Source of the DNA: Hydrogenophaga sp. NFH-34
GTDB lineage: Bacteria > Pseudomonadota > Gammaproteobacteria > Burkholderiales > Burkholderiaceae_C
Length of the DNA: 64,000 bases
Direction of reading: 5' to 3'
Assembly (NCBI RefSeq): GCF_021401345.1
Contig: NZ_JACBGE010000013.1
Span: 62,001 to 126,000 of the forward strand
Below the pieces are notes generated by a model. It was not told the DNA's origin. It was given only the letters and a program-made list of their open reading frames with translations, and made no database searches. Positions 50,162 through 59,901 of the stretch are shown here, piece by piece; the stretch's first letter is position 1; each line of letters opens with the position of its first letter. Both the position numbers and the translations under genes were made by a program.

Positions 50162-51201
50162 GAAAGATCTCCGGGTGGGGTTGAGGAAGGGGAGTCCGCC
50201 GCTGAGGGCGGGGAGGGCGTTGGCAGTTCAGGCAATGGCTCGTTCACCGACACCAGGTGGTAGCCTGTGCTGTCGTGTCCGGTGACGTGGGCAATCGTCT
50301 CGATGCGGCGCTTGCGTCCGCGACCGGCGATGTAGACCACCACGTTGATCGCCTCGGCGATCAGGGCGCGCGGTGGATTCACCGCGACCTCCAGGATCAG
50401 TTGCTCCACCCGCAGCAACGCACCGAGTGCGGAGCCGGCATGAATGGTGGCGATGCCGCCAGGGTGGCCGGTGCCCCAGACCTTGACCAGGTCCAGCGCT
50501 TCGCCACCGCGTACCTCGCCCACCACCACGCGGTCGGGCCGCAGCCGCATCGTGGCGCGCACCAGCTCGGTCATCGAGACGGCACCCGCGCGTGTGCGCA
50601 GCGGCACGTGGTCGCGCGCAGCGCACTGCAGTTCGATCGTGTCTTCGAGCACCAGCACCCTGTCGCCGGTGGCGGCGATCTCGGCCAGCAGCGCGTTGGC
50701 CAGCGTGGTCTTGCCCGTGCTGGTGCCGCCCGCGATCAGGATGTTCTGCCGCTCGTGCACGGCCCGACGCAGGAAGCTGGCCTGCTGTGCGGTCATCATT
50801 CCGTCGGCCACGTAGCGGTCCAGCGGAATCACGCCCACGGCGCGCTTGCGCAGCGCGAAGGCCGGCCCCGGTGCGGCAGGCGGCAACACACCTTCGAAGC
50901 GTTCACCTGTCTCGGGCAGCTCGGCGGTGAGCAGCGGCTGGCCCCGGTGGACCTCGGCACCCACGTGGGCCGCCACCAAGCGAATGATGCGTTCGCCATC
51001 GGCCGCCGACAGCGTCACGCCAGTCGGTGCCCTTCCGGTCGAAAGCCGGTCGATCCAGAGCGTGCCATCAGGGTTGAGCAGCACTTCCACCACGTCCGGG
51101 TCTTCGAGCGCGGCCGCGATCATTGGCCCCATGGCCGTGCGCAGCATGCGGACACGGCGGTCGAGCGTGGTCTTCTCGGGGCTGGGTGACGGGGCCGTCA
51201 T
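50158..51201 (-). CDS. trbB: TrbB conjugative ATPase (VirB11)
   Basis: A 347-residue VirB11-type hexameric ATPase with Walker [10 protein letters not shown] at 158-166, an Asp box near LEDTIE, and a Walker B region [12 protein letters not shown]. First of the trb ATPases, coupled by ATGA to trbC and to the CopG gene. Confidence 0.95.
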   Translation of the reverse strand: MTAPSPSPEKTTLDRRVRMLRTAMGPMIAAALEDPDVVEVLLNPDGTLWIDRLSTGRAPTGVTLSAADGERIIRLVAAHVGAEVHRGQPLLTAELPETGERFEGVLPPAAPGPAFALRKRAVGVIPLDRYVADGMMTAQQASFLRRAVHERQNILIAGGTSTGKTTLANALLAEIAATGDRVLVLEDTIELQCAARDHVPLRTRAGAVSMTELVRATMRLRPDRVVVGEVRGGEALDLVKVWGTGHPGGIATIHAGSALGALLRVEQLILEVAVNPPRALIAEAINVVVYIAGRGRKRRIETIAHVTGHDSTGYHLVSVNEPLPELPTPSPPSAADSPSSTPPGDLS

Positions 51202-51692
51202 GGGGTTGGGCCTTCTTCGGGCGGCGTCGGACTCGCGTGGCCCATGTCTGCGGCCTCGTCCAGTTGCCGATTCAGGCCTTGCTCCTGCGGATGCAGTTCC
51301 TCGATCACGTTGCGCACCAGGCTGCGACCGCGCAGCAGGTGGCGGCCCAGTTGTTCGACGAACTGTTCGAAGCGCGCCTTGCCCTGTGCGCGGGCCGCAT
51401 CCTGGTGGCCTTCAGGTACTGGCGTGCTCACCGTGAGGTAGTAGCGGATGAACAGAGCCAGGGTCTCGATCTCGATGTTCTGGTCGCGCTCCAGCCGCTC
51501 GAACTGGCGCGAGAGGCGGTCCAGCCGCCTGGCGATGGCGGCCTCCCGATGATCGCCCGAGTCCGGCGACAGCCAGGAGGCCAGTGCCGCCGCGACGATG
51601 GACGACTTGGATACTCCTTTCTTGGCCGCCACTTCTTCCAGGCGGCGCGCATGTTCGGGCGTAATGAACAGGTTCAGGCGGTACTGGCTCAT
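51198..51692 (-). CDS. CopG-like ribbon-helix-helix regulator
   Basis: A 164-residue protein. The N-terminal 45 residues ([27 protein letters not shown] split) form a ribbon-helix-helix DNA-binding unit; the rest is helical, with a Pro/Glu-rich tail. The gene is conserved between traG and trbB in Tn4371-like elements, where it may autoregulate the operon. ATGA overlaps on both sides. Confidence 0.87.
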   Translation of the reverse strand: MSQYRLNLFITPEHARRLEEVAAKKGVSKSSIVAAALASWLSPDSGDHREAAIARRLDRLSRQFERLERDQNIEIETLALFIRYYLTVSTPVPEGHQDAARAQGKARFEQFVEQLGRHLLRGRSLVRNVIEELHPQEQGLNRQLDEAADMGHASPTPPEEGPTP

Positions 51693-53710
51693 AGCGTGAT
51701 GCCGTCGTTGGGGTCGAGTGCGGCCAGGCGCGCCGCGCGCTGCAGGGCCGGGTCGAGTTGGCGGGGGAGGGGCAGGGGCGCGTCGTCGTCATCGAGCAGC
51801 GCCAGGTCATTGGTCAGGGCGTCGAGCTCGTGTTGCGGCGTGGTCATCGCCGTCAGCTCCGGCTGCAGGCGGGGACCGCCTTCATCGACAACCACGCCGT
51901 CCGTGAACGCGGGGTTGGGTGCAGTGGTCCCCATCGGCACCACCAGCTCGCGCCAGTCGTCCGCCCGCACCGGCGGCGCATCGGGGTAGGGCCCCTTCGT
52001 CAACACGGGCGGCGGCAACACGCGGCGCTTGAAGTTCGCGTCGGCGTAGTAGCGCAGCTTGCGTGCCTTGACCGGCGGCACGCTGGAGACCATCACCACC
52101 GCTTCGTCGGGCGGCAACTGCATCACTTCACCGGGGGTGAGCAGTGGGCGCGCCGTCTCCTGGCGCGAGACCATCAGGTGACCCAGCCAGGGTGCCAGCC
52201 GGTGGCCGGCGTAGTTGCGCTGGGCGCGCAGCTCGGTGGCCGTGCCCAGCGTCTCGGAAATGCGCTTGGCGGTGCGTTCGTCGTTGGTGGCGAAGGTCAC
52301 CCGCACGTGGCAGTTGTCCAGGATCGAGTGGTTCTGGCCGTAGGCCTTGTCGATCTGGTTCAGGCTCTGCGCGATCAGGAAGCTGCGGATGCCGTAGCCC
52401 GCCATGAAGGCCAGCGCGGTCTCGAAGAAGTCCAGCCGGCCCAGCGCCGGGAACTCGTCGAGCATCAGCAGCAGCTTGTGCCGTCGCGCGATGCCGTCCG
52501 ATCCGTCCAGTGACTCGGTCAGCCGCCGTCCCACCTGATTCAGGATCAACCGGATCAACGGCTTGGTGCGGCTGATGTCGGAGGGCGGCACCACCAGGTA
52601 CAGCGACACGGGGTGTGCGGTCGAGATCAGGTCAGCAATGCGCCAGTCGCAGCGCGAGGTGACTTCCGCCACCGTCGGGTCGCGGTACAGACCCAGGAAG
52701 CTCATCGCGGTGGAGAGCACACCCGAGCGCTCGTTCTCGCTCTTGTTGAGCACTTCGCGCGCGGCGGATGCGACCACGGGGTGCGGGCCGCCGCCTTGCT
52801 CGTTCGCCAGGTGAGGCGTCGTCATCATCCGGTGCAGCGTCACCTCGAAAGGGCAGGCCGGATCGGACAGGAAATTGGCCACGCCACGCAGCGTCTTGTC
52901 CTCGCCCGCATAGAGCACGTGCAGGATGGCCCCCACCAGCAGCGCGTGCGAAGTCTTCTCCCAGTGGTTGCGCCGCTCCAGCGCGCCCTCCGGGTCCACC
53001 AGGATGTCGGCGATGTTCTGCACGTCGCGCACCTCGTGTACGCCGCGCCGCACCTCCAGCAGCGGGTTGTAGGCGGCCGAGAGCGCATCGGTGGGGTTGA
53101 ACAGCAGGCAGTGCGAGAAACGCGAGCGCCATCCGGCCGTCAACTGCCAGTTCTCGCCCTTGATGTCGTGGACCACGGCCGAGCCGGGCCAGGACAGCAG
53201 CGTGGGCACCACCAGGCCGACGCCCTTGCCCGAACGTGTGGGCGCGAATGCCAGCACGTGTTCGGGCCCGTCGTGGCGCAGGTACTGCGAGCCATGTTGT
53301 CCAAGGAACACCCCGCTGGGGCGTTGCAGGCCCGCATGCCGCACGTCATCTGCTGTGGCCCAGCGAGCGGTTCCGTAGGTGGTGACCAGCCGCGACTGCC
53401 GCGAGCGCCAGACCGACATGCCCACCGCTACGCCCACTGAGGCCAGGCCGCTGCCGCCTGCTATCGCGCCGCCCACGTCGAAGACATCGGGTGCGTAGGC
53501 GTCGAAGAAGAACCACCATTCGAACAGACGCCAGGGGTGGTAGACCGGCGAGCCGAAGACCTCGAACCACGGAGTGCCCAGGCGTGCCTGATGGCCCAGC
53601 GCCGCAGCGGTCCACTGGGTCGCTCCCCACACGCCCACCACGACGACGCCCAGCACCGCCGCGATTTGACCGTAGAGAACCCCCTGGTGGCTTGCGCCTT
53701 GAGCCTGCAC
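51689..53710 (-). CDS. traG: TraG coupling protein (VirD4-like)
   Basis: A 673-residue coupling ATPase. Two membrane segments lie before residue 95; Walker A APTRSGKG at 156-163; LLMLDEFPALGR as Walker B. The GTG at 53710 is chosen as start because a perfect GGAGG lies five bases upstream and the family begins at this point (QAQGASHQGVLYGQI); the reading frame extends further but without coding character. Head of the traG-trb operon. Confidence 0.9.
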   Translation of the reverse strand: MQAQGASHQGVLYGQIAAVLGVVVVGVWGATQWTAAALGHQARLGTPWFEVFGSPVYHPWRLFEWWFFFDAYAPDVFDVGGAIAGGSGLASVGVAVGMSVWRSRQSRLVTTYGTARWATADDVRHAGLQRPSGVFLGQHGSQYLRHDGPEHVLAFAPTRSGKGVGLVVPTLLSWPGSAVVHDIKGENWQLTAGWRSRFSHCLLFNPTDALSAAYNPLLEVRRGVHEVRDVQNIADILVDPEGALERRNHWEKTSHALLVGAILHVLYAGEDKTLRGVANFLSDPACPFEVTLHRMMTTPHLANEQGGGPHPVVASAAREVLNKSENERSGVLSTAMSFLGLYRDPTVAEVTSRCDWRIADLISTAHPVSLYLVVPPSDISRTKPLIRLILNQVGRRLTESLDGSDGIARRHKLLLMLDEFPALGRLDFFETALAFMAGYGIRSFLIAQSLNQIDKAYGQNHSILDNCHVRVTFATNDERTAKRISETLGTATELRAQRNYAGHRLAPWLGHLMVSRQETARPLLTPGEVMQLPPDEAVVMVSSVPPVKARKLRYYADANFKRRVLPPPVLTKGPYPDAPPVRADDWRELVVPMGTTAPNPAFTDGVVVDEGGPRLQPELTAMTTPQHELDALTNDLALLDDDDAPLPLPRQLDPALQRAARLAALDPNDGITL

Positions 53711-53954
53711 CTTGACCTCCGATCCAGTGGCCCGCCATACGGGGCCGTTCGCGCGGCACGAAGCTGTGTCGCACGCATGAGGATCAAGGCTGGCTATCGG
53801 TGGGTCAAAGTCCGAAATCGGCAGGCTCGCAGCTCGGCCTGCAAGAATGCAAGTGGCAGCGTGCCGCCGCGTGTCAGGGCCCCTTGCCGCGCTGCAAGTA
53901 GTACAGCGCCTATGCACGAAATACGCGTCACCGAGTGTGGCGACGAGCGCAAGT
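53711..53954. other. gap between traG and the EexN-like gene
   Basis: No gene in 244 bases and no clear terminator. It may carry the promoter of the traG-trb operon. Confidence 0.5.
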
Positions 53955-54224
53955 TCAGAACTTGGGCGATTCCTTAGGTGGGTTGTACGGCACCTTGCCG
54001 TCCCCGAAAAATCGCCGTTTCGTGGCCTCGGCCACGCGGTCGCAAAGTTCGTCGCCCAGCTTGGTGCGCTCGGTCTTGCACTGCTCTCGCAGCAGCTTCA
54101 ACCGTTCTGGATCGGCCATCAACGATTCCAGCGAATCGGTGGGCTGCGGCTTGCCGCAGGCCGACAGCAGCAAAGCTGCGGCGGCGACCACCAAGGTTGC
54201 GGTCAAGTTTTGAAGCTTTCTCAT
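53955..54224 (-). CDS. EexN-family lipoprotein
   Basis: An 89-residue lipoprotein with lipobox LLSAC (Cys at 23) and a short charged mature part with two further Cys (EQCKTERTKLGDELCDRVAEA, split here at 20). The family includes entry-exclusion proteins that stop redundant transfer between cells carrying the same element. ATGA overlap with the LysR gene. Confidence 0.8.
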   Translation of the reverse strand: MRKLQNLTATLVVAAAALLLSACGKPQPTDSLESLMADPERLKLLREQCKTERTKLGDELCDRVAEATKRRFFGDGKVPYNPPKESPKF

Positions 54225-55153
54225 GTGCTACTCCCTGGCAATCTGTCCAACGCGTCGTCAGTCGCCCGACCGGGCGCAGCGACACGGGCTCTTTCCACGA
54301 AACGTCGCAAGGTCTCAGACGGGGTGCCGATGCGGTGGATCAGGTAGGTGGTCAACATCGGTGTGCGGCCAGCCAGCGGCCTTGTGACGATCTCCGGATG
54401 GCCGCAGGTCGAAACATGAGCCTCGGTCGAGAAGCCCAGACCGTAGCCTGCTGCTACCAGGGTCACCATCAGCTCTTGGCTGGTGACCTTCTCGGCTACG
54501 ATGGGTTCGCGATCCGTTGCGCGCAGCACGCGTGCCATCTGGCGGCTGCAGCCCTCGCACACCTCGGGGTCGCAAAGCACCAGCGGATAGCGCAGCACTT
54601 CATCCAGAGGCAGCGTCTTGTGAGCCAACAAGGGGTGGCGCGCAGGCACGGCCACGACCATCGGATCGTTCCACACTGGTATGGCAAGGAGTGTTTCACC
54701 AACTTCCGATGAGTGGGAGAACCCGGCGTCGTACAAGTCGGCTTCGAGGCCTCTGATCTGCTGTGACAGCGGAACCTCGTAAAGCCGGATCTCCGTATCT
54801 GGTTCTTCCTCACGGCAACACGATAGCAATGCTGTGAAGCGGGCCTGCGAGATGCCTTCGGACAAGGCGATGCGTAGCTGCCCTTGATACCCGGCCGACA
54901 CGGCCCGAACACTGTCGCGCGCCTGGGTCAGCGCTACGAACACGCGCGGCACGTGATCCATGAAGACCTGACCCGCACGGGTCAGACGCGTGCTGCGCGT
55001 GTTGCGGTCGAAGAGGCGGACACCCAGCTCTCCTTCCAGTTCCTTGATCGCTCTCGAAAGTGGCGATTGCTCAATGTGAAGCTTCTCGGCGGCTCTGGCG
55101 AAATGCAGTTCCTGAGCGACCGCCAAGAAGCACCGAAGGTGCCTCAGTTCCAT
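54221..55153 (-). CDS. LysR-family regulator, probably TraR of the element
   Basis: A 310-residue LysR protein: helix-turn-helix in residues 1-60 (LRHLRCFLAVAQELHFARAA; LSRAIKELEGELGVRLFDR), then a ligand-binding domain. It overlaps the EexN-like gene by four bases, so it more likely belongs to the conjugation module (Tn4371 carries a LysR-type traR) than to the phthalate genes. Its effector cannot be read from sequence. Confidence 0.8.
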   Translation of the reverse strand: MELRHLRCFLAVAQELHFARAAEKLHIEQSPLSRAIKELEGELGVRLFDRNTRSTRLTRAGQVFMDHVPRVFVALTQARDSVRAVSAGYQGQLRIALSEGISQARFTALLSCCREEEPDTEIRLYEVPLSQQIRGLEADLYDAGFSHSSEVGETLLAIPVWNDPMVVAVPARHPLLAHKTLPLDEVLRYPLVLCDPEVCEGCSRQMARVLRATDREPIVAEKVTSQELMVTLVAAGYGLGFSTEAHVSTCGHPEIVTRPLAGRTPMLTTYLIHRIGTPSETLRRFVERARVAAPGRATDDALDRLPGSST

Positions 55154-55408
55154 TGTTTTCCCTGAATGTTTTCATTTTTTCTCAAATGCCTGTTGCTCCG
55201 ACAGTGATGTGGCCCACCAGAGGACTACATCAAACACGTCTGGTTTGAGTACGCAGTAGCCTCGCGGAAGTTCGCGTTCTTGGCGTCCTTGGGCCAAGCT
55301 GAGCGCACTACAACGGGACTGAATGCGCAGTCATCACGGTTGATGGCTGTCCTTTCTGATCGTGACCGCGTCTGAATTGGACAGTGCTCAGATGATGCCG
55401 AAGTCATT
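55154..55408. other. gap at the boundary of conjugation module and cargo
   Basis: No gene in about 255 bases; the only open frame (55225-55419, 64 codons) lacks coding character. AT content rises compared with the conjugation genes. No insertion sequence remnant recognised. Confidence 0.5.
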
Positions 55409-55654
55409 TCATGTGTCACCTGCGTTCGTGGCCACGGTCTTTGAGACGAGATAGAGGACCAGCGGACGTACCAAGACGACGCATGCGAAGGCCACTGGCA
55501 TGGCGATTACGTAGGTACTCAGTACCCGTTGAATGAACTGGGTGTCAACTCCGGTGTTGATGGCCGTTAGGAGCAGACACATCATGAAGGCAATGATGGT
55601 TGCCATGTAGAACGCAAACGCGAGCGAACTGAATTTGTAAGGAAGCTTTCTCAT
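55409..55654 (-). CDS. DUF2798 membrane protein
   Basis: An 81-residue protein with two membrane helices (about 12-34 and 45-68) and basic LPYKFSSLAFAFYMATIIAF start, matching DUF2798. Function unknown. It is divergent from ophA2 and shares its intergenic region, so it could be co-regulated. Confidence 0.75.
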   Translation of the reverse strand: MRKLPYKFSSLAFAFYMATIIAFMMCLLLTAINTGVDTQFIQRVLSTYVIAMPVAFACVVLVRPLVLYLVSKTVATNAGDT

Positions 55655-55727
55655 GCTGTAGAGGGCCTTCGCCCTAGGTGGTTGCTGAGACAAAGAGACT
55701 GGCAGAGGCAGTGGTAAGGGATAACCC

Positions 55728-55758
55728 TTGAAAAAATACTTAGATATCGAAGTATACT
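55728..55758 (+). promoter_or_regulatory. ophA2 promoter with MarR operator
   Basis: TTGAAA (55728-55733) and TATACT (55753-55758) bound a 19-base spacer. The palindrome ACTTAGATATCGAAGT (55738-55753) fills it. The same CTTAGwTATCkAAG pattern lies in the ophA1 promoter. A protein bound here would block RNA polymerase. Confidence 0.6.
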
Positions 55759-55805
55759 TCAACGCAGTGCCTCCTTGCACTTTCCCATCCTTACAGGAGA
55801 TTTCC

Positions 55806-57137
55806 ATGATTACGCATGAAGAAAACGATCTGCTGTGCCGTGTTGAAAACGGTGCACCCATGGGGCAACTGATGCGCCGGCATTGGGTTCCTATCTGTCT
55901 AATCGAAGAGGTCTCCGAGCCAGATGGGACACCCGTCAAAGCCCGCATCCTCGGAGAAGATCTCGTGGTTTTCCGAAACACGGACGGCGAAGTTGGTGTG
56001 ATGGATGAATACTGTCCTCACCGCAGGGCATCGCTCGTGTTTGGCCGCAACGAAGAGGGTGGTCTTCGCTGTCTCTATCACGGATGGAAGATGGATGTGA
56101 GCGGCAACGTAACGGAAATGTCTTCCGAGCCCGAGGCCAGTGGCATGCTGGAGAAGGTCAAGCACAAGGCCTATCCGACCAAGGAGTGGGGTGGTTTCGT
56201 CTGGGCCTACATGGGGGCGGCTGAGACCATGCCGGAGTTCGAGCCTCCCCGTTGGGCGCCCACGGCGGACACGCGTGTGAGCGTTGCCAAGGTGATCATT
56301 CCTGTGAACTGGGCTCAGATCCTTGAAGGTGCGATTGACTCTGCCCACAGCTCGAGTCTGCACAGCTCGGACATGGTCCCTGCGCGTGTCGATGGTGCCA
56401 AAGCCACGGACAAAAACTGGTTGCGCCCCTCGACCGACAAAGCGCCGCGGATGCAAGTGCAGCGCGCCAGCTTCGGATTCCGTTACGCTGCGGTGCGACG
56501 GCCGATCTTCAACGCGCAGACGCACGACTATGTGCGTACGACGGTTTTCGTTGCGCCATGGACGGTGCTGATCCCGCCCAACAACTTGTACAACGTGGCG
56601 AACGTGAATGTGCCGGTGGATGACACCAATACCTGCTTCTACTTCATTGGTTGGGGTCATCCGTCGCAGACCCCGGAGACGGCGACCTGGCGCAAGTTCC
56701 TGGGCCAGACCGTGGGGGTGGACCTGGATGAGCAATACCGTCCGCTGCGCAACTACGAAAATCGCTACTGGCAAGACCGTCAGGCGATGAAGAGCGGAAA
56801 CTTCACGGGCATCTCCGGCATTCCGAATCAGGATATGGCCATGTGGATCACCATGGGGAAAATCGCCGATCGAAGCCACGACCGGCTGGGTGCCAGCGAC
56901 ATGGCCATCGTCGAGTTTCGCAAACAGATGGTGGACGCTGTTCAAGCTTTCCAGGCGACAGGCGAGGCCATCGGAACCGGAGAGAAGCGCATCCCGAAAG
57001 AAGTGTGTTCGTTCCAGGGCGTCATTCCCAAGACAGTCGACTGGCGTACCCATGAAGTGAGCTACGTATGGCTTGAAGGTCAGGACAGTCCAGAGATGGA
57101 TCGCTCCTACGTGGTGACAGAGGGGGCGAACGCTTGA
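55806..57137 (+). CDS. ophA2: phthalate 4,5-dioxygenase, oxygenase component
   Basis: A 443-residue Rieske oxygenase that adds O2 to phthalate to give the cis-4,5-dihydrodiol. Rieske cluster ligands are C70, H72, C89 and H92; the bridging Asp is D178 and mononuclear iron ligands are H181 and H186. These numbers equal those I recall for the Burkholderia phthalate dioxygenase (Asp178). Start 55806 follows AGGAGAT. It overlaps ophC by one base (TGATG). The phthalate assignment is supported by the complete companion pathway. Confidence 0.9.
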   Translation: MITHEENDLLCRVENGAPMGQLMRRHWVPICLIEEVSEPDGTPVKARILGEDLVVFRNTDGEVGVMDEYCPHRRASLVFGRNEEGGLRCLYHGWKMDVSGNVTEMSSEPEASGMLEKVKHKAYPTKEWGGFVWAYMGAAETMPEFEPPRWAPTADTRVSVAKVIIPVNWAQILEGAIDSAHSSSLHSSDMVPARVDGAKATDKNWLRPSTDKAPRMQVQRASFGFRYAAVRRPIFNAQTHDYVRTTVFVAPWTVLIPPNNLYNVANVNVPVDDTNTCFYFIGWGHPSQTPETATWRKFLGQTVGVDLDEQYRPLRNYENRYWQDRQAMKSGNFTGISGIPNQDMAMWITMGKIADRSHDRLGASDMAIVEFRKQMVDAVQAFQATGEAIGTGEKRIPKEVCSFQGVIPKTVDWRTHEVSYVWLEGQDSPEMDRSYVVTEGANA

Positions 57138-58126
57138 TGTCAAAGCTGCACATATCGGTCGCCATGGGCGACTACGACCGAAACCGTGCTCTGTACGACG
57201 GGCGTGTCCAGATCGATGGATGCGACCCGGTGTACATGTTGCTGAATCCCGAGGAGATGTTTTTTCGGGCCATGCGGAGCCGGGATTTCGACATTACCGA
57301 GCTCTCCTTTTCCAGCTACCTGGTCAAGCACGCCAAAGGCGAGAGCCCTTATATCGCCGTGCCGGTTTTTCTGTCACGCGCCTTCCGGCATACCTCTATC
57401 TATGTTCGGAAGGACCGCATCAAAAAGCCTGAAGACCTCAAGGGCTGCCGTATTGGCGTGCCGGAGTATCAACTGACTGCGGTGGTTTGGGCACGGTCGA
57501 TCTTGCAGGACGACTATGGCGTGAATCCCGAGGACGTGACCTGGGTCAGAGGCGGAATCGACACGCCCGGACGTCCGGAGAAGATCAAACTGGATCTTCC
57601 TCCGGGCGTGACCATTGAGGCCGCTCCGGCAGGGCATACCATCTCCGACCTGCTCGACAAAGGTGAGATCGATGCTTTTATCGCACCACGACCACCCAGC
57701 GGAGCGGCGTTGAGTAACCCAAATGTGGCTTGGCTGTTCGATGATCCGACTACGGTGGCAAAGGACTACTACCGGCGGACAGGCATCTTTCCCATCATGC
57801 ACGTGGTGGGCATTCGCAAAGAGCTCGCAGAGCAGAACCGCTGGTTGCCGGCAGCCGTTTTCAAGGCCTTTGGTGAATCCAAGGCGAAGGCCTTGGAGCT
57901 CCTGGCGGATACCTCTGCCACCAAGGTAACGCTGCCGTTTGTGGAAGAACAGCTCAAGGCGGCACGTGAAACGCTTGGAAACGACTTCTGGTCATACGGG
58001 GTGGAGCCCAATCGAAAGACGATTGAAGCGTTCTTGCATCACCACCATGCGCAAGGCTTGTCGTGCAGAAAAGTGGGTTTGGATGAGCTCTTTCACCCGT
58101 CTACCTACGAGAGTTACAGCATCTGA
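57137..58126 (+). CDS. ophC: 4,5-dihydroxyphthalate decarboxylase
   Basis: A 329-residue enzyme of the periplasmic-binding-like fold without signal peptide. It removes one carboxylate from 4,5-dihydroxyphthalate to make protocatechuate. The family motifs LSFSSYLVKHAKGESPY, GCRIGVPEYQLTA and ALSNPNVAWLFDD are present. ATG at 57137 overlaps the ophA2 stop; a TTG one codon earlier is possible but less likely. Confidence 0.88.
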   Translation: MSKLHISVAMGDYDRNRALYDGRVQIDGCDPVYMLLNPEEMFFRAMRSRDFDITELSFSSYLVKHAKGESPYIAVPVFLSRAFRHTSIYVRKDRIKKPEDLKGCRIGVPEYQLTAVVWARSILQDDYGVNPEDVTWVRGGIDTPGRPEKIKLDLPPGVTIEAAPAGHTISDLLDKGEIDAFIAPRPPSGAALSNPNVAWLFDDPTTVAKDYYRRTGIFPIMHVVGIRKELAEQNRWLPAAVFKAFGESKAKALELLADTSATKVTLPFVEEQLKAARETLGNDFWSYGVEPNRKTIEAFLHHHHAQGLSCRKVGLDELFHPSTYESYSI

Positions 58127-58174
58127 GGCGCTCTTGCCCATGCAAGCAACCGAAGATTGGTGACCTACTGCGCT

Positions 58175-58690
58175 TCAGTCGCCCGCGTCGCCCACTAGAG
58201 TGGCGCGGGTTTCTTCTTCATGTGCCAAGTTTTCAATCATCCTCACCAACGCATTCCTCACCAAAGAAAGCGTGCGATCGGGAAGTCCATCGGCACTGAT
58301 CTCGTTGACCTCTTCCGCCAAGGGCACAAGTACATGTTCAAGTGAGCGCCCAGCATCGGTCAAGTAAACGTGCATGTTCTTCTTGTTGCCGGGAAGGTGC
58401 CTGCGTTCAATGAAACCCATTCGCTCCATGGCTTTCACGGCCGAGAAGGTCGTCGGCTCCATCACGCCCGCCAGATCGCTCAGCTCCTTCTGGGTCAGTC
58501 CGTCGCGAATCCAAAGGATTCGGAGGAACGTCCAGTGTCCAAATGACACGCCGAAGGGTGATAGACGATACTGAAGCGCACGCATCTGAGCCCGCGCAAC
58601 ATCACGGACTAGATGGGCGAGACGATCGTTGGGGACCGATTCTCGCCAGTGATGAAGAAGGCTTTGTGTTTCTATGGATTTGCTGGTCAT
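58175..58690 (-). CDS. MarR-family regulator of the oph genes
   Basis: A 171-residue winged-helix repressor: LRILWIRDGLTQKELSDLAG and VMEPTTFSAVKAMERMGFIE form the recognition part. Third gene of the ophA1-ophB-marR operon, eight bases after ophB. It probably binds the CTTAGwTATCkAAG palindromes and thereby also controls itself; phthalate or an intermediate is the likely effector (inferred). Confidence 0.85.
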   Translation of the reverse strand: MTSKSIETQSLLHHWRESVPNDRLAHLVRDVARAQMRALQYRLSPFGVSFGHWTFLRILWIRDGLTQKELSDLAGVMEPTTFSAVKAMERMGFIERRHLPGNKKNMHVYLTDAGRSLEHVLVPLAEEVNEISADGLPDRTLSLVRNALVRMIENLAHEEETRATLVGDAGD

Positions 58691-58698
58691 TGGGAGCG

Positions 58699-59901
58699 TC
58701 AACGCCGAATGGCGGGTACTGCGGCTTGGTGCTCCAAAATGATAGCGCCTCCTTTCTTGCTCGATTCGAGGATCGCCAGACACACTTCCATCGTTGCCAT
58801 GGACCAGGCGCCAGAATGGGTAGGCGCTGCACCTTCCCTGGCCACTGACCACATTTCGTCCACGACCTCTGAACGTTGAACCGCCTGCGGTGGCAGCGCA
58901 TCAAGGTGTACGCCATGGACGTCGTGAATTTCTACGCCATAGGGCGTCAAACGGAGGTCTGCCTGTTCGCAGCAGGCGATGACAGGCCCGAAGTGTTGAA
59001 AGGCGGTAGGTGCGCCTCTAAGATCTGGTACGTAGTCCGGTCCACCAAAATTCCGGTTGGCTTTCCGACGGGCTTCGGCAATTTCGTCTTGTGTACTCAG
59101 GTACTTTTCTCGGGTGAGTCGGTGGGTGTCGGTGTTCTTTGGCCACCCCATCTCGCCGACGCCGCCCATCCACGGGTCGGTGTCAAAGAAACCGTACCCG
59201 TTGTAGGTCACGCTGGCAAAGGCGCCGGAACGAAAGTTCAGAATGGCGGTGTACGCTCCCTCGGTGGGGCGCTGCCGGTCCCACCCCCCGGTTCTAGCGT
59301 AGACGGAAGCGACCTCTCCTCCGGCAAGCAATCGAACGATATCGATCTGGTGTGCCGCCTGGCTGAAGACAACACCACCCCCTTTCGTTGTATCCAGTTC
59401 TTCCGGACGTCTTGGCCGGTAGAGGAAGTCGGTGAAGTTCATGGCTTGAATCATGCGGACACGACCAAACCGCCCCGACTCAATGATTGAGCGCGCGCGC
59501 AACACTGGGGCATTGAAACTGTGGCTGTGACCCACGATCAGCTGTGTGCCTGCTTGTTCGCAGGTCTCCCGCATGCGCTCGCATTCCGAAAGCGACAACG
59601 CCATGGGCTTTTCGACGAGCGCGTGTTTCCCATGCTTGGCAGCAAGACGTACATGTTCTTCGTGCAACTGGTGAGGCGTTGCGACATAGATCCATTCGAC
59701 GTTCGGGTCAGCGCAGAGTGCGTCTGCAGAGGTGTGCGCGACACCACCGAACGCTTTCGAAAAAGCCGCTGAAGCACCTGCATTGGTATCGAAGCAAGCG
59801 ACCAGATCGATGCGGGGGTCTTTGCTGAGGGTTGGAATCATCAACGTAAATGCGCGTCCAAGTCCTAGGACGCCAAGCTTGATCGGTTGCATCGTTGCCA
59901 T
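58699..59901 (-). CDS. ophB: phthalate 4,5-cis-dihydrodiol dehydrogenase
   Basis: A 400-residue Gfo/Idh/MocA-family oxidoreductase that oxidises the cis-dihydrodiol to 4,5-dihydroxyphthalate with NAD. The nucleotide-binding motif is GLGRAF near residue 13, and EKP (97-99) is the catalytic-side motif of the family. Start 59901 overlaps the ophA1 stop by one base. Confidence 0.87.
   Translation of the reverse strand: MATMQPIKLGVLGLGRAFTLMIPTLSKDPRIDLVACFDTNAGASAAFSKAFGGVAHTSADALCADPNVEWIYVATPHQLHEEHVRLAAKHGKHALVEKPMALSLSECERMRETCEQAGTQLIVGHSHSFNAPVLRARSIIESGRFGRVRMIQAMNFTDFLYRPRRPEELDTTKGGGVVFSQAAHQIDIVRLLAGGEVASVYARTGGWDRQRPTEGAYTAILNFRSGAFASVTYNGYGFFDTDPWMGGVGEMGWPKNTDTHRLTREKYLSTQDEIAEARRKANRNFGGPDYVPDLRGAPTAFQHFGPVIACCEQADLRLTPYGVEIHDVHGVHLDALPPQAVQRSEVVDEMWSVAREGAAPTHSGAWSMATMEVCLAILESSKKGGAIILEHQAAVPAIRR

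Noticed and set aside
54221..55153. LysR gene as the regulator of the phthalate operons
   Set aside because: It overlaps the EexN-like gene and faces away from the oph genes; the MarR gene inside the oph operon and the shared palindromes are the better explanation.
57134..57136. TTG start for ophC
   Set aside because: The ATG one codon later overlaps the ophA2 stop in the usual TGATG form and is the stronger start.
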